A stretch of DNA of 6,130 bases from UMGS1519 sp963621885 (GTDB lineage Bacteria > Actinomycetota > Coriobacteriia > Coriobacteriales > Eggerthellaceae). Location of the stretch: NCBI GenBank assembly GCA_963621885.1, contig CAVFFT010000074.1, forward strand, positions 1 through 6,130, in the 5' to 3' direction. Below the pieces are notes generated by a model. The model worked only from the letters and a program-made list of their open reading frames with translations. It was not told where the DNA came from and made no database searches. Below are positions 1 through 5,264 of the stretch, piece by piece. Both the position numbers and the translations under genes were made by a program. Positions within the stretch are counted from its first letter, which is position 1, and every line of letters begins with the position of its first letter.

Positions 1-211
1 CCGGCCAGCCAACCGCAAACGCAAAGCGGGCGGCCGCCTATGCGAACCGCCCGCGCAAAGTTCATGCAGCCGCTTCCGCTGCTTGAAAGCGCTTCTTAGC
101 CAGAAGTCGTTCCCGCAGCTCGCGCCGCTCATTCGAAAGCGCTACTGCACTTCGCGTCTCAAACCCGAAAGCGCCGCTGAAATGCAGGTCTCCTCTTCCC
201 CAACTAAAGCG
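1..211. other. Gene-poor left edge downstream of apt
   Basis: No gene can be assigned here. Three short reading frames are open to the window edge and none is recognisable: a plus-strand frame from base 1 to a TAG at 97-99, a minus-strand frame from an ATG at 130-132, and another minus-strand frame from an ATG at 63-65 that has a weak GGAAG upstream. Any of them could be the edge of a neighbouring gene, but nothing separates them from chance in this GC-rich DNA. The stretch also contains four AAAGCGC boxes and a GC-rich hairpin, described separately. Confidence 0.4.
26..54 (-). terminator. GC-rich hairpin, possible terminator of the apt transcript
   Basis: A perfect 8-bp stem, GCGGGCGG (26-33) with CCGCCCGC (47-54), encloses a 13-nt loop. 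Read on the minus strand the stem is followed by TTTGCGTTTGCGG, a broken T-rich tail; on the plus strand nothing T-rich follows. This suggests a weak intrinsic terminator for minus-strand transcription leaving apt, about 160 nt past its stop codon. The tail is imperfect, so it could instead be a plain hairpin. Confidence 0.35.
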
Positions 212-220
212 CTACTGCAC
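86..220. repeat. Four AAAGCGC boxes, two extended to a 15-bp direct repeat
   Basis: AAAGCGC occurs at 86-92, 136-142, 168-174 and 206-212. Two of the copies extend to the identical 15-mer AAAGCGCTACTGCAC at 136-150 and 206-220, exactly 70 bp apart. The second 15-mer contains the last codons and TAG stop of apt; the first lies downstream of the gene. It looks like a short duplication of the apt 3' end with two decayed half copies. Function unknown. Confidence 0.6.
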
Positions 221-745
221 CTTCACGAGGGAATGAAGCTCCTTATCCGTCGCCTTCGCGAGCGTCTCGCGCGGGTTCAGGAATTCCAGCTCCATCAGGC
301 ATGCAAGACCCACAAGCTCGGCGCCCAGGCTCTCGATGAGCTCAACCTGCGCCACCATCGTGCCGCCGGTCGCCACAAGGTCGTCCACGATGAGCACCTT
401 GTCGCCCGGGGCAAGCGCGTCAACATGAAGCTGCAGCTCCGCTTCCCCATACTCAAGCGCATAGGTGCGCGAAACGGTCTCGCGGGGCAGCTTGCCCGGC
501 TTGCGCGCGGGCACGAAACCCGCTCCCAGCAGCTGAGCCACCGGCGCGCCCACCATGAAGCCGCGCGCCTCGGCGCCGACGACCTTCGTGACGCCCAGCT
601 CGCGATACGGAGCCGCGATGCCTTCCACAGTGGCAGCAAAACCCGCCGGATCAGCGAGAAGCGGCGTGATGTCCTTGAAGACTACGCCCGGTTCGGGGTA
701 ATCGGGGATGTCCGCAATAAGGTCTTCGAACTGAAACGACTCCAT
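212..745 (-). CDS. apt: Adenine phosphoribosyltransferase (Apt)
   Basis: Apt is a cytosolic purine-salvage enzyme that joins adenine to PRPP, giving AMP and pyrophosphate. From the ATG at 745 the protein is 177 aa, the usual family length. Recognisable are the N-terminal DYPEPGVVFKDITPLL (about 15-30), VVGAEARGF (55-63), RKPGKLPRE (81-89) in the flexible catalytic loop region, and the PRPP-binding motif VLIVDDLVATGGT (117-129) with the paired acidic residues typical of type I phosphoribosyltransferases. This start is preferred because AAAGG lies about 10 nt upstream. In-frame ATGs at 754, 763 and 781 are alternatives, and 763 has GGAAA about 6 nt upstream; the frame opens at 826, but the extra Cys-rich N terminus is unlike the family. 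The gene follows the permease in the same direction, 117 nt after its stop, so co-transcription is plausible. The stop is TAG. Confidence 0.96.
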   Translation of the reverse strand: MESFQFEDLIADIPDYPEPGVVFKDITPLLADPAGFAATVEGIAAPYRELGVTKVVGAEARGFMVGAPVAQLLGAGFVPARKPGKLPRETVSRTYALEYGEAELQLHVDALAPGDKVLIVDDLVATGGTMVAQVELIESLGAELVGLACLMELEFLNPRETLAKATDKELHSLVKVQ

Positions 746-780
746 GTTATCCATGCCTTTCATCTGCCATTTCCAAGTCA

Positions 781-833
781 TGCCCCGCGCGCTTGCATAG
801 CAGCTTGCGCAACTTGCAAGGCACAACGGGGCA
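781..833 (-). promoter_or_regulatory. Nested inverted repeats in the permease-apt spacer
   Basis: An outer perfect 7-bp repeat, TGCCCCG (781-787) with CGGGGCA (827-833), encloses an inner CTTGCA (792-797) with TGCAAG (815-820), inside which lies the palindrome TTGCGCAA (805-812). On the minus strand this would fold as a stacked structure between the permease stop and the apt start, with its 3' arm ending next to candidate apt start codons. There is no T tract, so it is not a classical terminator. It may be an apt leader structure, an RNA-processing site or a protein-binding dyad. Confidence 0.4.
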
Positions 834-862
834 TTAGTCTACGCTATTCCCTGATGTCGCGC

Positions 863-2287
863 TTATGCGACCAGGAAGAATTTAACGAGGAAGATGGCTG
901 CCAGAATGTACGTAAGCGCATAACGCTTTTCCGCCTTGCCCGTGCAGATGTTCAGGACGGTGAAGGCGATGAGCGCGATGCCGATGCCATGGCCGATCGA
1001 ACCGGAAATGGGCATGGCGATGATCATCAGCGCCACGGGCACGACCTGCTCGAAGTCGTCGAGGTCGATCTTCTTGAGGCCCGAGAGCATGATGATGCCC
1101 ACGTAGATGAGGGCCGAAGAGGTGGCCGCCGCGGGGATGATCGCCACGATCGGGGCGATGAACATGCACAGGAAGAAGAGAATGCCGCAGGTGAAAGCCG
1201 TGAGGCCGGTGCGGCCGCCCGCTTGCACGCCCGAAGCGGATTCCACGAAGGTGGTAACGGTCGAGGTGCCGGTGCAAGCGCCTGCCACGGTACCGATTGC
1301 GTCGGCGAGCAGCGCTTCCTTCATCTGGGGCATCTTGCCGTTTTCGTCAAGCATGTTCGCACGGGAAGCGGTGCCCACGAGGGTGCCGATGGTGTCGAAC
1401 ATGTCGATCATCACGAAGGTGATGATGAGGGTGATGGCGGTGAGCCAGCCGATCTCGAGGAAGCCCTGCAGGTTGAACTTGAAGAACGTGAGGTCGATCA
1501 TCGCGCCGAATGCCGGCATCCAGGAAGCCTGGCCGAAGGACGCGAAGGGATCGATGCCCAGGAAGAGGGCCTCGCCTGCCCAGTAGATGACGGACGCGAC
1601 GAGCATGCCAAGGATGACGGCCGCCTTCACACCGCGGTGCGCGAGCAGCGCGATGACGAACAGGCCGATGAACATCGTGGCAACCGTGAGAACCATCGCC
1701 GGGTAAGCGTCGCTCATCGTGGTCGACGCGAAGATGGCGGACAGCGAGCCGAAGAAGTCGCGCATGACGTAGAAGCAGTCGCCGTTTGCGTCGTACACGC
1801 CGGCGTTCGAACCAAGGCCGATGTTCAGCAGCATGAGGCCGATGGCAGGCGCGATGCCCATGCGGATGCCATATGGAATGGCATCGACGATCTTCTCGCG
1901 GATGTTGCACAAGGTCAGAATCACGAAGACGACGCCTTCAGCGAGCACGATAACGAGTGCCGCCTGGAAGGATGCCACGTAGGTGGCGCCCGTGAGGGTG
2001 ACGATCTGCGTCACGACGACCGCGAAGAAGCTGTTCAGACCCATGCCAGGTGCCAAGCAGAACGGCTTGTTCGCGAGGAACGCCATGCACATCATCGCGA
2101 TGCCCGACGCGAGGCAGGTGGCGAGGAACACTGCGTTCCAGAGCTCGTCGCCACCGGCGCGCCAGCCGGTCAGAATGTTCGGGTTCAGGGCGATGATGTA
2201 GGCCATCGTCATGAACGTGGTGAGACCGGCGATGACCTCGGTGCGGACCGAAGTGCCGTTCTCCTTAAGCTTGAATATCTTGTCCAT
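863..2287 (-). CDS. NCS2-type purine nucleobase permease (PbuG/AzgA-like, COG2252)
   Basis: This is a 474-aa integral membrane protein with many hydrophobic segments along its whole length, as expected of the roughly 14-helix NCS2 fold, probably a proton symporter for hypoxanthine/guanine or adenine. AzgA/PbuG-branch signatures are visible: NKPFCLAPGMGLNSFFA (73-89), DMFDTIGTLVG (295-305), the GTSTVTTFVESASGVQ segment followed by AGGRTG (about 340-360), PAAATSSALIYVG (385-397), and the ISGSIGHGIG helix (427-436) where relatives often have SIANGI or SIADGI. The N terminus MDKIFKLKENGTSVRTEVIAG also fits the family, so the ATG at 2287 is confident; AAAAGG lies about 7 nt upstream. The stop is TAA. 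Apt follows in the same direction and would trap adenine as AMP. The exact substrate cannot be read from the sequence. Confidence 0.93.
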   Translation of the reverse strand: MDKIFKLKENGTSVRTEVIAGLTTFMTMAYIIALNPNILTGWRAGGDELWNAVFLATCLASGIAMMCMAFLANKPFCLAPGMGLNSFFAVVVTQIVTLTGATYVASFQAALVIVLAEGVVFVILTLCNIREKIVDAIPYGIRMGIAPAIGLMLLNIGLGSNAGVYDANGDCFYVMRDFFGSLSAIFASTTMSDAYPAMVLTVATMFIGLFVIALLAHRGVKAAVILGMLVASVIYWAGEALFLGIDPFASFGQASWMPAFGAMIDLTFFKFNLQGFLEIGWLTAITLIITFVMIDMFDTIGTLVGTASRANMLDENGKMPQMKEALLADAIGTVAGACTGTSTVTTFVESASGVQAGGRTGLTAFTCGILFFLCMFIAPIVAIIPAAATSSALIYVGIIMLSGLKKIDLDDFEQVVPVALMIIAMPISGSIGHGIGIALIAFTVLNICTGKAEKRYALTYILAAIFLVKFFLVA

Positions 2288-2385
2288 ATCCCTGCCTTTT
2301 CAAAGTGTCCATGCCGGATAAACCGGCCCTTTCCGTCTCCTGCGTATTTATGTGCGCAAAGAAAGCAGTTAAGCAGGATAGAACA

Positions 2386-2404
2386 GCGGTACAGGGGGTA
2401 CCGC
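2386..2404. promoter_or_regulatory. Perfect 7-bp dyad upstream of the permease, candidate operator
   Basis: GCGGTAC (2386-2392) and GTACCGC (2398-2404) form a perfect inverted repeat around a 5-bp centre (AGGGG). The centre lies about 108 bp upstream of the permease start codon. Its 19-bp size suits binding of a dimeric regulator; in RNA it would form a hairpin with no following T tract. The regulator is unknown. Confidence 0.4.
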
Positions 2405-2493
2405 GGACTTGCGGCGTATTGCTACTGAATGGCGGCGGACGGGGAATTGCGGCGTTGGTTTCGCAAGGGCGGCTTGACGGGCGCCGCCGACGG

Positions 2494-2564
2494 CGCGGGC
2501 GGGTTGCCGGGCGAGCGGACGCGGCGGCAATCGCGGAAACAAGCCGCGGGCGGGTTGCCGGGCG
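2494..2564. repeat. Duplicated 20-bp GC-rich element
   Basis: The 20-mer CGCGGGCGGGTTGCCGGGCG is present exactly at 2494-2513 and again at 2545-2564, 51 bp apart. It lies downstream of lysR copy A. Its core GCGGGTTGCC recurs in the opposite orientation in the repeat-rich region at 5271-5280 and 5304-5313. It is best described as a genome-type intergenic repeat; the role is unknown. Confidence 0.65.
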
Positions 2565-2644
2565 CTACGTAAGGCGCAGACGGGCAGACGGATGGCTGCG
2601 GCGACGATTGCGGACGCAACGACGATTCGACAGCCAGGTGGCGT

Positions 2645-3577
2645 CTAGTGCTGGGGTTCCAGAATGAGCGACTCGATGGCGATGATGTCGCGCAGGTCCT
2701 GATAGCGCTCCTCCACCCATTCCACGAAATGCGCGGCAGCGTCGTCTTCCACCGTGGAAAGGTTGTATAGCAACCCCACCATATGGAAAGGTCGCTGCAA
2801 TTCCTCTATGGGAATGAAGCGCGTGGAAGAACGGGCGCGGCCTTCGACCGTGTCGAGCAAAAGCGCCACACACTGGGGGTTTGCCGCCAAATAAGGCAAG
2901 GCGCCAATCTCGTCGTTGAAAGCTTCGCGGAAGGGATACCCCAAGCGCGCGAGCAGCTTTTCCACCGGGTAATACAAGCCGGCAGGGCGACGATAGGATA
3001 CGATCGGATAGTCGAGGATGTCCCGTAATGACACCATCGCATGCTGCGCGAGTGGATGCGTTTCCGCTACGCCCACCACAAGCTGCTGAGCCGCCACGGG
3101 AAACCATACGGAGCTCCCCGATTGCGGCGGTCGTCCGCACAAGGCAAGATCGATTTTCCCCCGAGCGAGCAAATCTATGCAATCCGACGTGGTATGGACA
3201 TCGTAAATATCGAACAGCGTCGCGCGATGGGTGCTATTCGCGTAATCAACGAGCAACTGGGGCAGGAACGACTGCTGCATGGCTGCAAAGGTCGCCACGG
3301 TGATAGTGGGCTTGTCCACCGCCGGAACACAGGGAATGGCAACGGCGCGATCTATCTCACCCAAGGCACGCACGATATGGGAATAGAAACGCTGACCATA
3401 CGAGGTCAGATAGACGCCCGTGTTCGAACGCACAAACAGCTCGGAACCCAGTTCGCGCTCCAAGCCCTTAATGGAGTTGGAAAGCGCGGGCTGTGTGATG
3501 CAAAGCTCATCGGCGGCATGTCCGAAATGCCCCGCTTGCGCGACTGCCGTGAAATAGCGTAGCTGCTGCAGATTCAT
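2645..3577 (-). CDS. LysR-family transcriptional regulator, copy A
   Basis: A 310-aa one-component regulator of normal LysR length. The winged helix-turn-helix occupies roughly residues 1-60, with the LysR core HFGHAADELCITQPALSNSI (18-37) and the usual LERELG that follows. Residues about 88-300 form the effector-binding, periplasmic-binding-protein-like domain, including MVSLRDILDYPIVSYRRPAG (181-200). The ATG at 3577 is supported by GGGAG about 8 nt upstream and by the classic MNLQQLRYF start. The stop is TAG. It is a paralogue of the gene immediately upstream: aligned by hand without gaps the two share about 218 of 310 residues. A promoter (3657-3685) and a hairpin (3599-3622) precede it, suggesting transcription separate from copy B. 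The effector and target genes are unknown; no divergent partner gene is present, unlike many LysR loci. Confidence 0.95.
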   Translation of the reverse strand: MNLQQLRYFTAVAQAGHFGHAADELCITQPALSNSIKGLERELGSELFVRSNTGVYLTSYGQRFYSHIVRALGEIDRAVAIPCVPAVDKPTITVATFAAMQQSFLPQLLVDYANSTHRATLFDIYDVHTTSDCIDLLARGKIDLALCGRPPQSGSSVWFPVAAQQLVVGVAETHPLAQHAMVSLRDILDYPIVSYRRPAGLYYPVEKLLARLGYPFREAFNDEIGALPYLAANPQCVALLLDTVEGRARSSTRFIPIEELQRPFHMVGLLYNLSTVEDDAAAHFVEWVEERYQDLRDIIAIESLILEPQH

Positions 3578-3598
3578 GGTTCTTCTCCCACATCAAGG

Positions 3599-3622
3599 GG
3601 GATCGCGCATTCAAGCGATCCC
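3599..3622 (-). promoter_or_regulatory. 8-bp perfect hairpin in the lysR copy A leader
   Basis: GGGATCGC (3599-3606) and GCGATCCC (3615-3622) form a perfect stem with an 8-nt loop. It lies between the predicted promoter and the start codon of lysR copy A, 22 bp upstream of the ATG. No T tract follows on the minus strand. On the plus strand a mildly T-rich GTTAATTCTTATGG follows, but no plus-strand gene ends here. It may be a leader hairpin or an autoregulatory dyad. Confidence 0.45.
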
Positions 3623-3656
3623 GTTAATTCTTATGGCTTTATCACGTATAGACGCG

Positions 3657-3685
3657 ATTATCGTTTGGCGGAGGTTTCAAGGCAA
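3657..3685 (-). promoter_or_regulatory. Probable sigma70-type promoter of lysR copy A
   Basis: Read on the minus strand, TTGCCT (3685-3680; 4 of 6 to TTGACA) and GATAAT (3662-3657; 5 of 6 to TATAAT) are separated by exactly 17 bp. Transcription would start near 3650, giving a leader of about 73 nt that includes the hairpin at 3599-3622. Confidence 0.5.
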
Positions 3686-3741
3686 ATCCCATCCGACTGC
3701 AAGCTCCGGCGCCCAGCATGTGCTCGACGCGTGTCTGACAG

Positions 3742-4674
3742 CTACTGCAGCTTTCCCATGATGAGCGATTCGGTCGGCACGAAATCGTACAGACCCTGGC
3801 AGCGCTCCTCCACCCAGTTGACGAAATGCGCGGCGGCCTCGTTCTCCATCGTGGCGAGGTTGTACATAAGCCCCACCAGGTGGAATGGACGCAGCAGTTC
3901 CGCAATGGGAATGAAGCGAGCAAAAGACCTGATGCGCCCATCTACGGTGTCAAGCATCAGCGCCACGCACTGGGGATTCGCCGCCAAATAGGGCAAGGCA
4001 CCAAACTCGTTGCTGAAAGCCTCGCGGAAGGGATAGCCCATCATGTCCATCAGCTTTTCGACCGGGTAATACATGCCGGCCGGCCGACGATAGGAAACGA
4101 TCGGATAGTCAAGGATGTCCCGCAGCGACACCATTTCACGCTGCGCAAGCGGATGCGTCTCCGCCACGCCCACAACCAGCTGTTGCGTGAGCACGGGGAA
4201 CCACACGGCATTCCCCGTCTGCCCAGGCTGGCCGCACATGGCAAGATCCACCTTCCCCTGCTGGAGCCACTCGCCACAGGTGGTCGTGTTGTACGCCTCG
4301 TAAATGTCGAACACCGTTGCGCGATGGGTGCTGTTCGCGTATTCGACCAACAGTTGCGGCAAAAAGAACTGCTGCACGGTCGCGAAGGTGGCGATGGTGA
4401 CGGACGCCTTGTCCACCATCGGAGCATGGGGAATGGTCGCCGCACGATCAAGTTCACCCAAAGCTTTCACGACATGCGAATGGAAGCGCCGGCCATAGGA
4501 TGTCAGATGCACGCCCGAGCTTGTGCGCTTGAACAAATCGGCGCCCAGCTCGCGCTCCAACGCCTTAATGGAATTGGAAAGCGCCGGCTGCGTGATGCAA
4601 AGCTCCTCGGCGGCATGGCTGAAGTTTCCCGATTGGGCGAGAGTCACAAAATAGTGCAGCTGTGGCAGGTTCAC
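3742..4674 (-). CDS. LysR-family transcriptional regulator, copy B
   Basis: A 310-aa LysR protein of the same architecture as its downstream neighbour: winged helix-turn-helix with NFSHAAEELCITQPALSNSI (17-36 region), then a substrate-binding effector domain. The block MVSLRDILDYPIVSYRRPAG (181-200) is identical in both copies, as are ANSTHRAT and ALPYLAANPQCVAL, so the proteins probably recognise related ligands. Divergence concentrates in the recognition surroundings (47-65), the 130-160 region and the last 20 residues. The start is GTG at 4674, supported by a strong GAGGAAG about 6 nt upstream and by co-linearity with copy A. The stop is TAG. The 164-bp gap to copy A contains a separate promoter. 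The upstream gene-free region of more than 800 bp holds a probable distant promoter and structured elements. Target genes are unknown. Confidence 0.95.
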   Translation of the reverse strand: MNLPQLHYFVTLAQSGNFSHAAEELCITQPALSNSIKALERELGADLFKRTSSGVHLTSYGRRFHSHVVKALGELDRAATIPHAPMVDKASVTIATFATVQQFFLPQLLVEYANSTHRATVFDIYEAYNTTTCGEWLQQGKVDLAMCGQPGQTGNAVWFPVLTQQLVVGVAETHPLAQREMVSLRDILDYPIVSYRRPAGMYYPVEKLMDMMGYPFREAFSNEFGALPYLAANPQCVALMLDTVDGRIRSFARFIPIAELLRPFHLVGLMYNLATMENEAAAHFVNWVEERCQGLYDFVPTESLIMGKLQ

Positions 4675-4749
4675 TGTTCTTCCTCATATCTAGAGAGAAA
4701 TCGCAGCTCATTGCGCGAATTTCCGAACGATACGATATGGCTGAAGCGA

Positions 4750-4830
4750 ATGCGTACGGTCCGCCGCTTTGCATAAAGCCCGGTTCGGCATCAATTCGGC
4801 ATCATGCGTACGACTCGGCCCATGCGTACG
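4750..4830. repeat. Three ATGCGTACG copies upstream of lysR copy B
   Basis: ATGCGTACG occurs at 4750-4758, 4804-4812 and 4822-4830; the last two extend to CATGCGTACG and are 18 bp apart. A decayed CGTGCGTGCG follows at 4839-4848. Each copy contains the palindrome CGTACG. The cluster may bind a regulator, possibly the LysR protein itself, or be part of a transcribed leader if the promoter at 5098-5125 is used. Confidence 0.55.
4784..4804. repeat. TTCGGCATCA tandem pair with an 11-bp period
   Basis: TTCGGCATCA is present at 4784-4793 and 4795-4804, so the two copies start 11 bp apart, about one helical turn. Identical half-sites on the same DNA face are typical of tandem operator sites. They lie 110-130 bp upstream of the lysR copy B start codon and abut one ATGCGTACG copy. 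Confidence 0.5.
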
Positions 4831-4902
4831 GCAAAGCTCGTGCGTGCGCCAAGCCTCAGCCTTATGAAGCATAACATGATATGTGATTTTATAAACCGGG
4901 GC

Positions 4903-4977
4903 GTCTTTTCCCACATGAAAGCACACGAGCATGCGCATGGTAGTGTCATGTGCATGCTCGTGTTCCAGCGGGAAGAC
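4903..4977 (-). ncRNA. Long hairpin with 17-bp upper stem, candidate leader RNA element
   Basis: The upper stem pairs 4923-4939 with 4947-4963 (17 positions, one non-Watson-Crick at 4935/4951) around a 7-nt loop. Below an internal loop, GTCTT+CCC (4903-4907, 4910-4912) pairs with GGG+AAGAC (4970-4977), leaving a 2-nt bulge. A second tract, TGGGAAAG at 4978-4985, can compete for the same lower arm. No clear T tract follows on either strand. Strand is uncertain: the odd pair is G-U on the plus strand and C-A on the minus strand, while the nearest good promoter reads minus. Confidence 0.45.
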
Positions 4978-4990
4978 TGGGAAAGTATAT

Positions 4991-5086
4991 TGTGGGACGG
5001 ACGTTACGCCAGCCGCTTGTCGTGATCCCTCCCAGTCACATGACAAACTTGACTGCTCCGGCTAGGATTGCGGGAGCCGTCCCATA
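4991..5086 (-). ncRNA. Multibranched RNA-like fold, undescribed candidate
   Basis: An outer stem pairs 4991-5000 with 5077-5086 (10 positions, one G-U on the plus strand). Inside, TTGTC+GTGA (5017-5025) pairs with TCAC+GACAA (5036-5039, 5042-5046), giving 9 bp with a 2-nt bulge and a 10-nt loop. CTCC (5056-5059) pairs with GGAG (5073-5076). An alternative, AGCCG (5011-5015) with CGGCT (5059-5063), would be a coaxial stem or a pseudoknot. The fold begins just a few bases after the expected start site of the minus-strand promoter at 5098-5125. It fits a leader RNA of lysR copy B or a small RNA. It does not match any known riboswitch consensus I can recall in full. Confidence 0.4.
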
Positions 5087-5097
5087 ACATGTTCTCT

Positions 5098-5125
5098 ATT
5101 ATCTTCAGGAACTAAGTGCGGTCAA
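5098..5125 (-). promoter_or_regulatory. Probable strong minus-strand promoter
   Basis: On the minus strand TTGACC (5125-5120; 5 of 6) and GATAAT (5103-5098; 5 of 6) are spaced by 16 bp. Directly upstream is an AT-rich run (5126-5140) resembling an UP element. Transcription would start near 5091 and run into the structured elements and then lysR copy B, giving a leader of about 415 nt. Confidence 0.6.
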
Positions 5126-5152
5126 ATTATTAAATATTCTACGAATTGGCGG

Positions 5153-5173
5153 GGTATTTTTTCAGGAAATACC
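5153..5173. other. 7-bp hairpin upstream of the promoter
   Basis: GGTATTT (5153-5159) and AAATACC (5167-5173) form a perfect stem with a 7-nt loop. It lies between the terminator of the CBS-domain transcript and the promoter at 5098-5125. No T tract follows. It could be a second weak stop or a protein-binding dyad. Confidence 0.35.
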
Positions 5174-5211
5174 AGCTGCTTAAACGGGGTGTTTATTGCG
5201 CCTAGTAAAGA

Positions 5212-5240
5212 GAAAAGCAGCCGTTTGAGCGACTGCTTTC
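5212..5240 (-). terminator. Rho-independent terminator for the CBS-domain gene transcript
   Basis: Read on the minus strand, AAAGCAGTCG (5239-5230) pairs with CGGCTGCTTT (5223-5214) over 10 positions, including one G-U, around a 6-nt loop, and is followed by TCTCTTTACT. The mismatch is a permitted G-U only on the minus strand, which supports that direction. It lies about 275 nt beyond the stop of the CBS-domain gene, so the repeat region would be part of that 3' UTR. Confidence 0.6.
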
Positions 5241-5264
5241 CCTTTGTGGCGGGTCTACCCGCGA

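Larger units (their letters stand above)
2288..2644. other. Intergenic region between lysR copy A and the permease
   Basis: This 357-bp stretch carries no convincing gene. The half next to the permease is its leader and presumed promoter region, but no well-spaced -35/-10 pair was found. It includes a small hairpin, GCCGG (2313-2317) with CCGGC (2323-2327), close to the start codon, and a stronger dyad at 2386-2404. The half next to lysR copy A is extremely GC-rich, with a duplicated 20-mer and several competing GC stems, for example GCGCCG (2481-2486) with CGGCGC (2491-2496), and GGCGGC (2468-2473) with GCCGCC (2483-2488). These could stop minus-strand transcription leaving lysR copy A, although no clean T tract follows. 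Confidence 0.55.

Noticed and set aside
2393..2405. AGGGGGTACCGCG on the plus strand, resembling the T-box sequence (GGTGGTACCGCG)
   Set aside because: One base is missing from the T-box core, and no aminoacyl-tRNA synthetase or amino acid gene lies downstream on the plus strand. It is better explained by the dyad.
83..2428. A 781-aa open frame on the plus strand spanning apt and the permease
   Set aside because: It is antisense to two clear conserved genes. Its His/Asp/Glu/Arg-rich composition is what the reverse strand of a GC-rich membrane protein gene produces, and no known domain is seen.
2422..2619. A 65-aa proline-rich minus-strand frame downstream of lysR copy A with repeated PGNPPA
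   Set aside because: The repeat is the translation of the duplicated 20-mer, whose 51-bp spacing is a multiple of three. No ribosome binding site was seen.
3826..4776. A 316-aa plus-strand frame opposite lysR copy B, and a similar shorter one opposite copy A (3041-3562)
   Set aside because: Both are antisense shadows. Their mutual similarity follows from the similarity of the two lysR genes on the other strand.
4780..4804. CGGTTCGGCATC, similar to a tRNA T-arm
   Set aside because: No acceptor, D or anticodon stems can be built around it.
4804..5025. A 73-aa plus-strand frame in the same region
   Set aside because: No recognisable family, no good ribosome binding site, and it runs through the same hairpin arms.
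4708..5046. A 112-aa minus-strand frame with many His and Cys residues upstream of lysR copy B
   Set aside because: It would start at TTG without a ribosome binding site and runs through the inverted repeats and ATGCGTACG copies, which explain its repeated RTH and HEHAH strings. A translated leader peptide is not excluded but not supported.
4991..5086. Cobalamin riboswitch on the minus strand (CCCGCAA core-like string)
   Set aside because: The GGTG..AAATCC region and the CAGGAGACC-like 3' box are absent, and the closing stem differs. No corrinoid-related gene follows.
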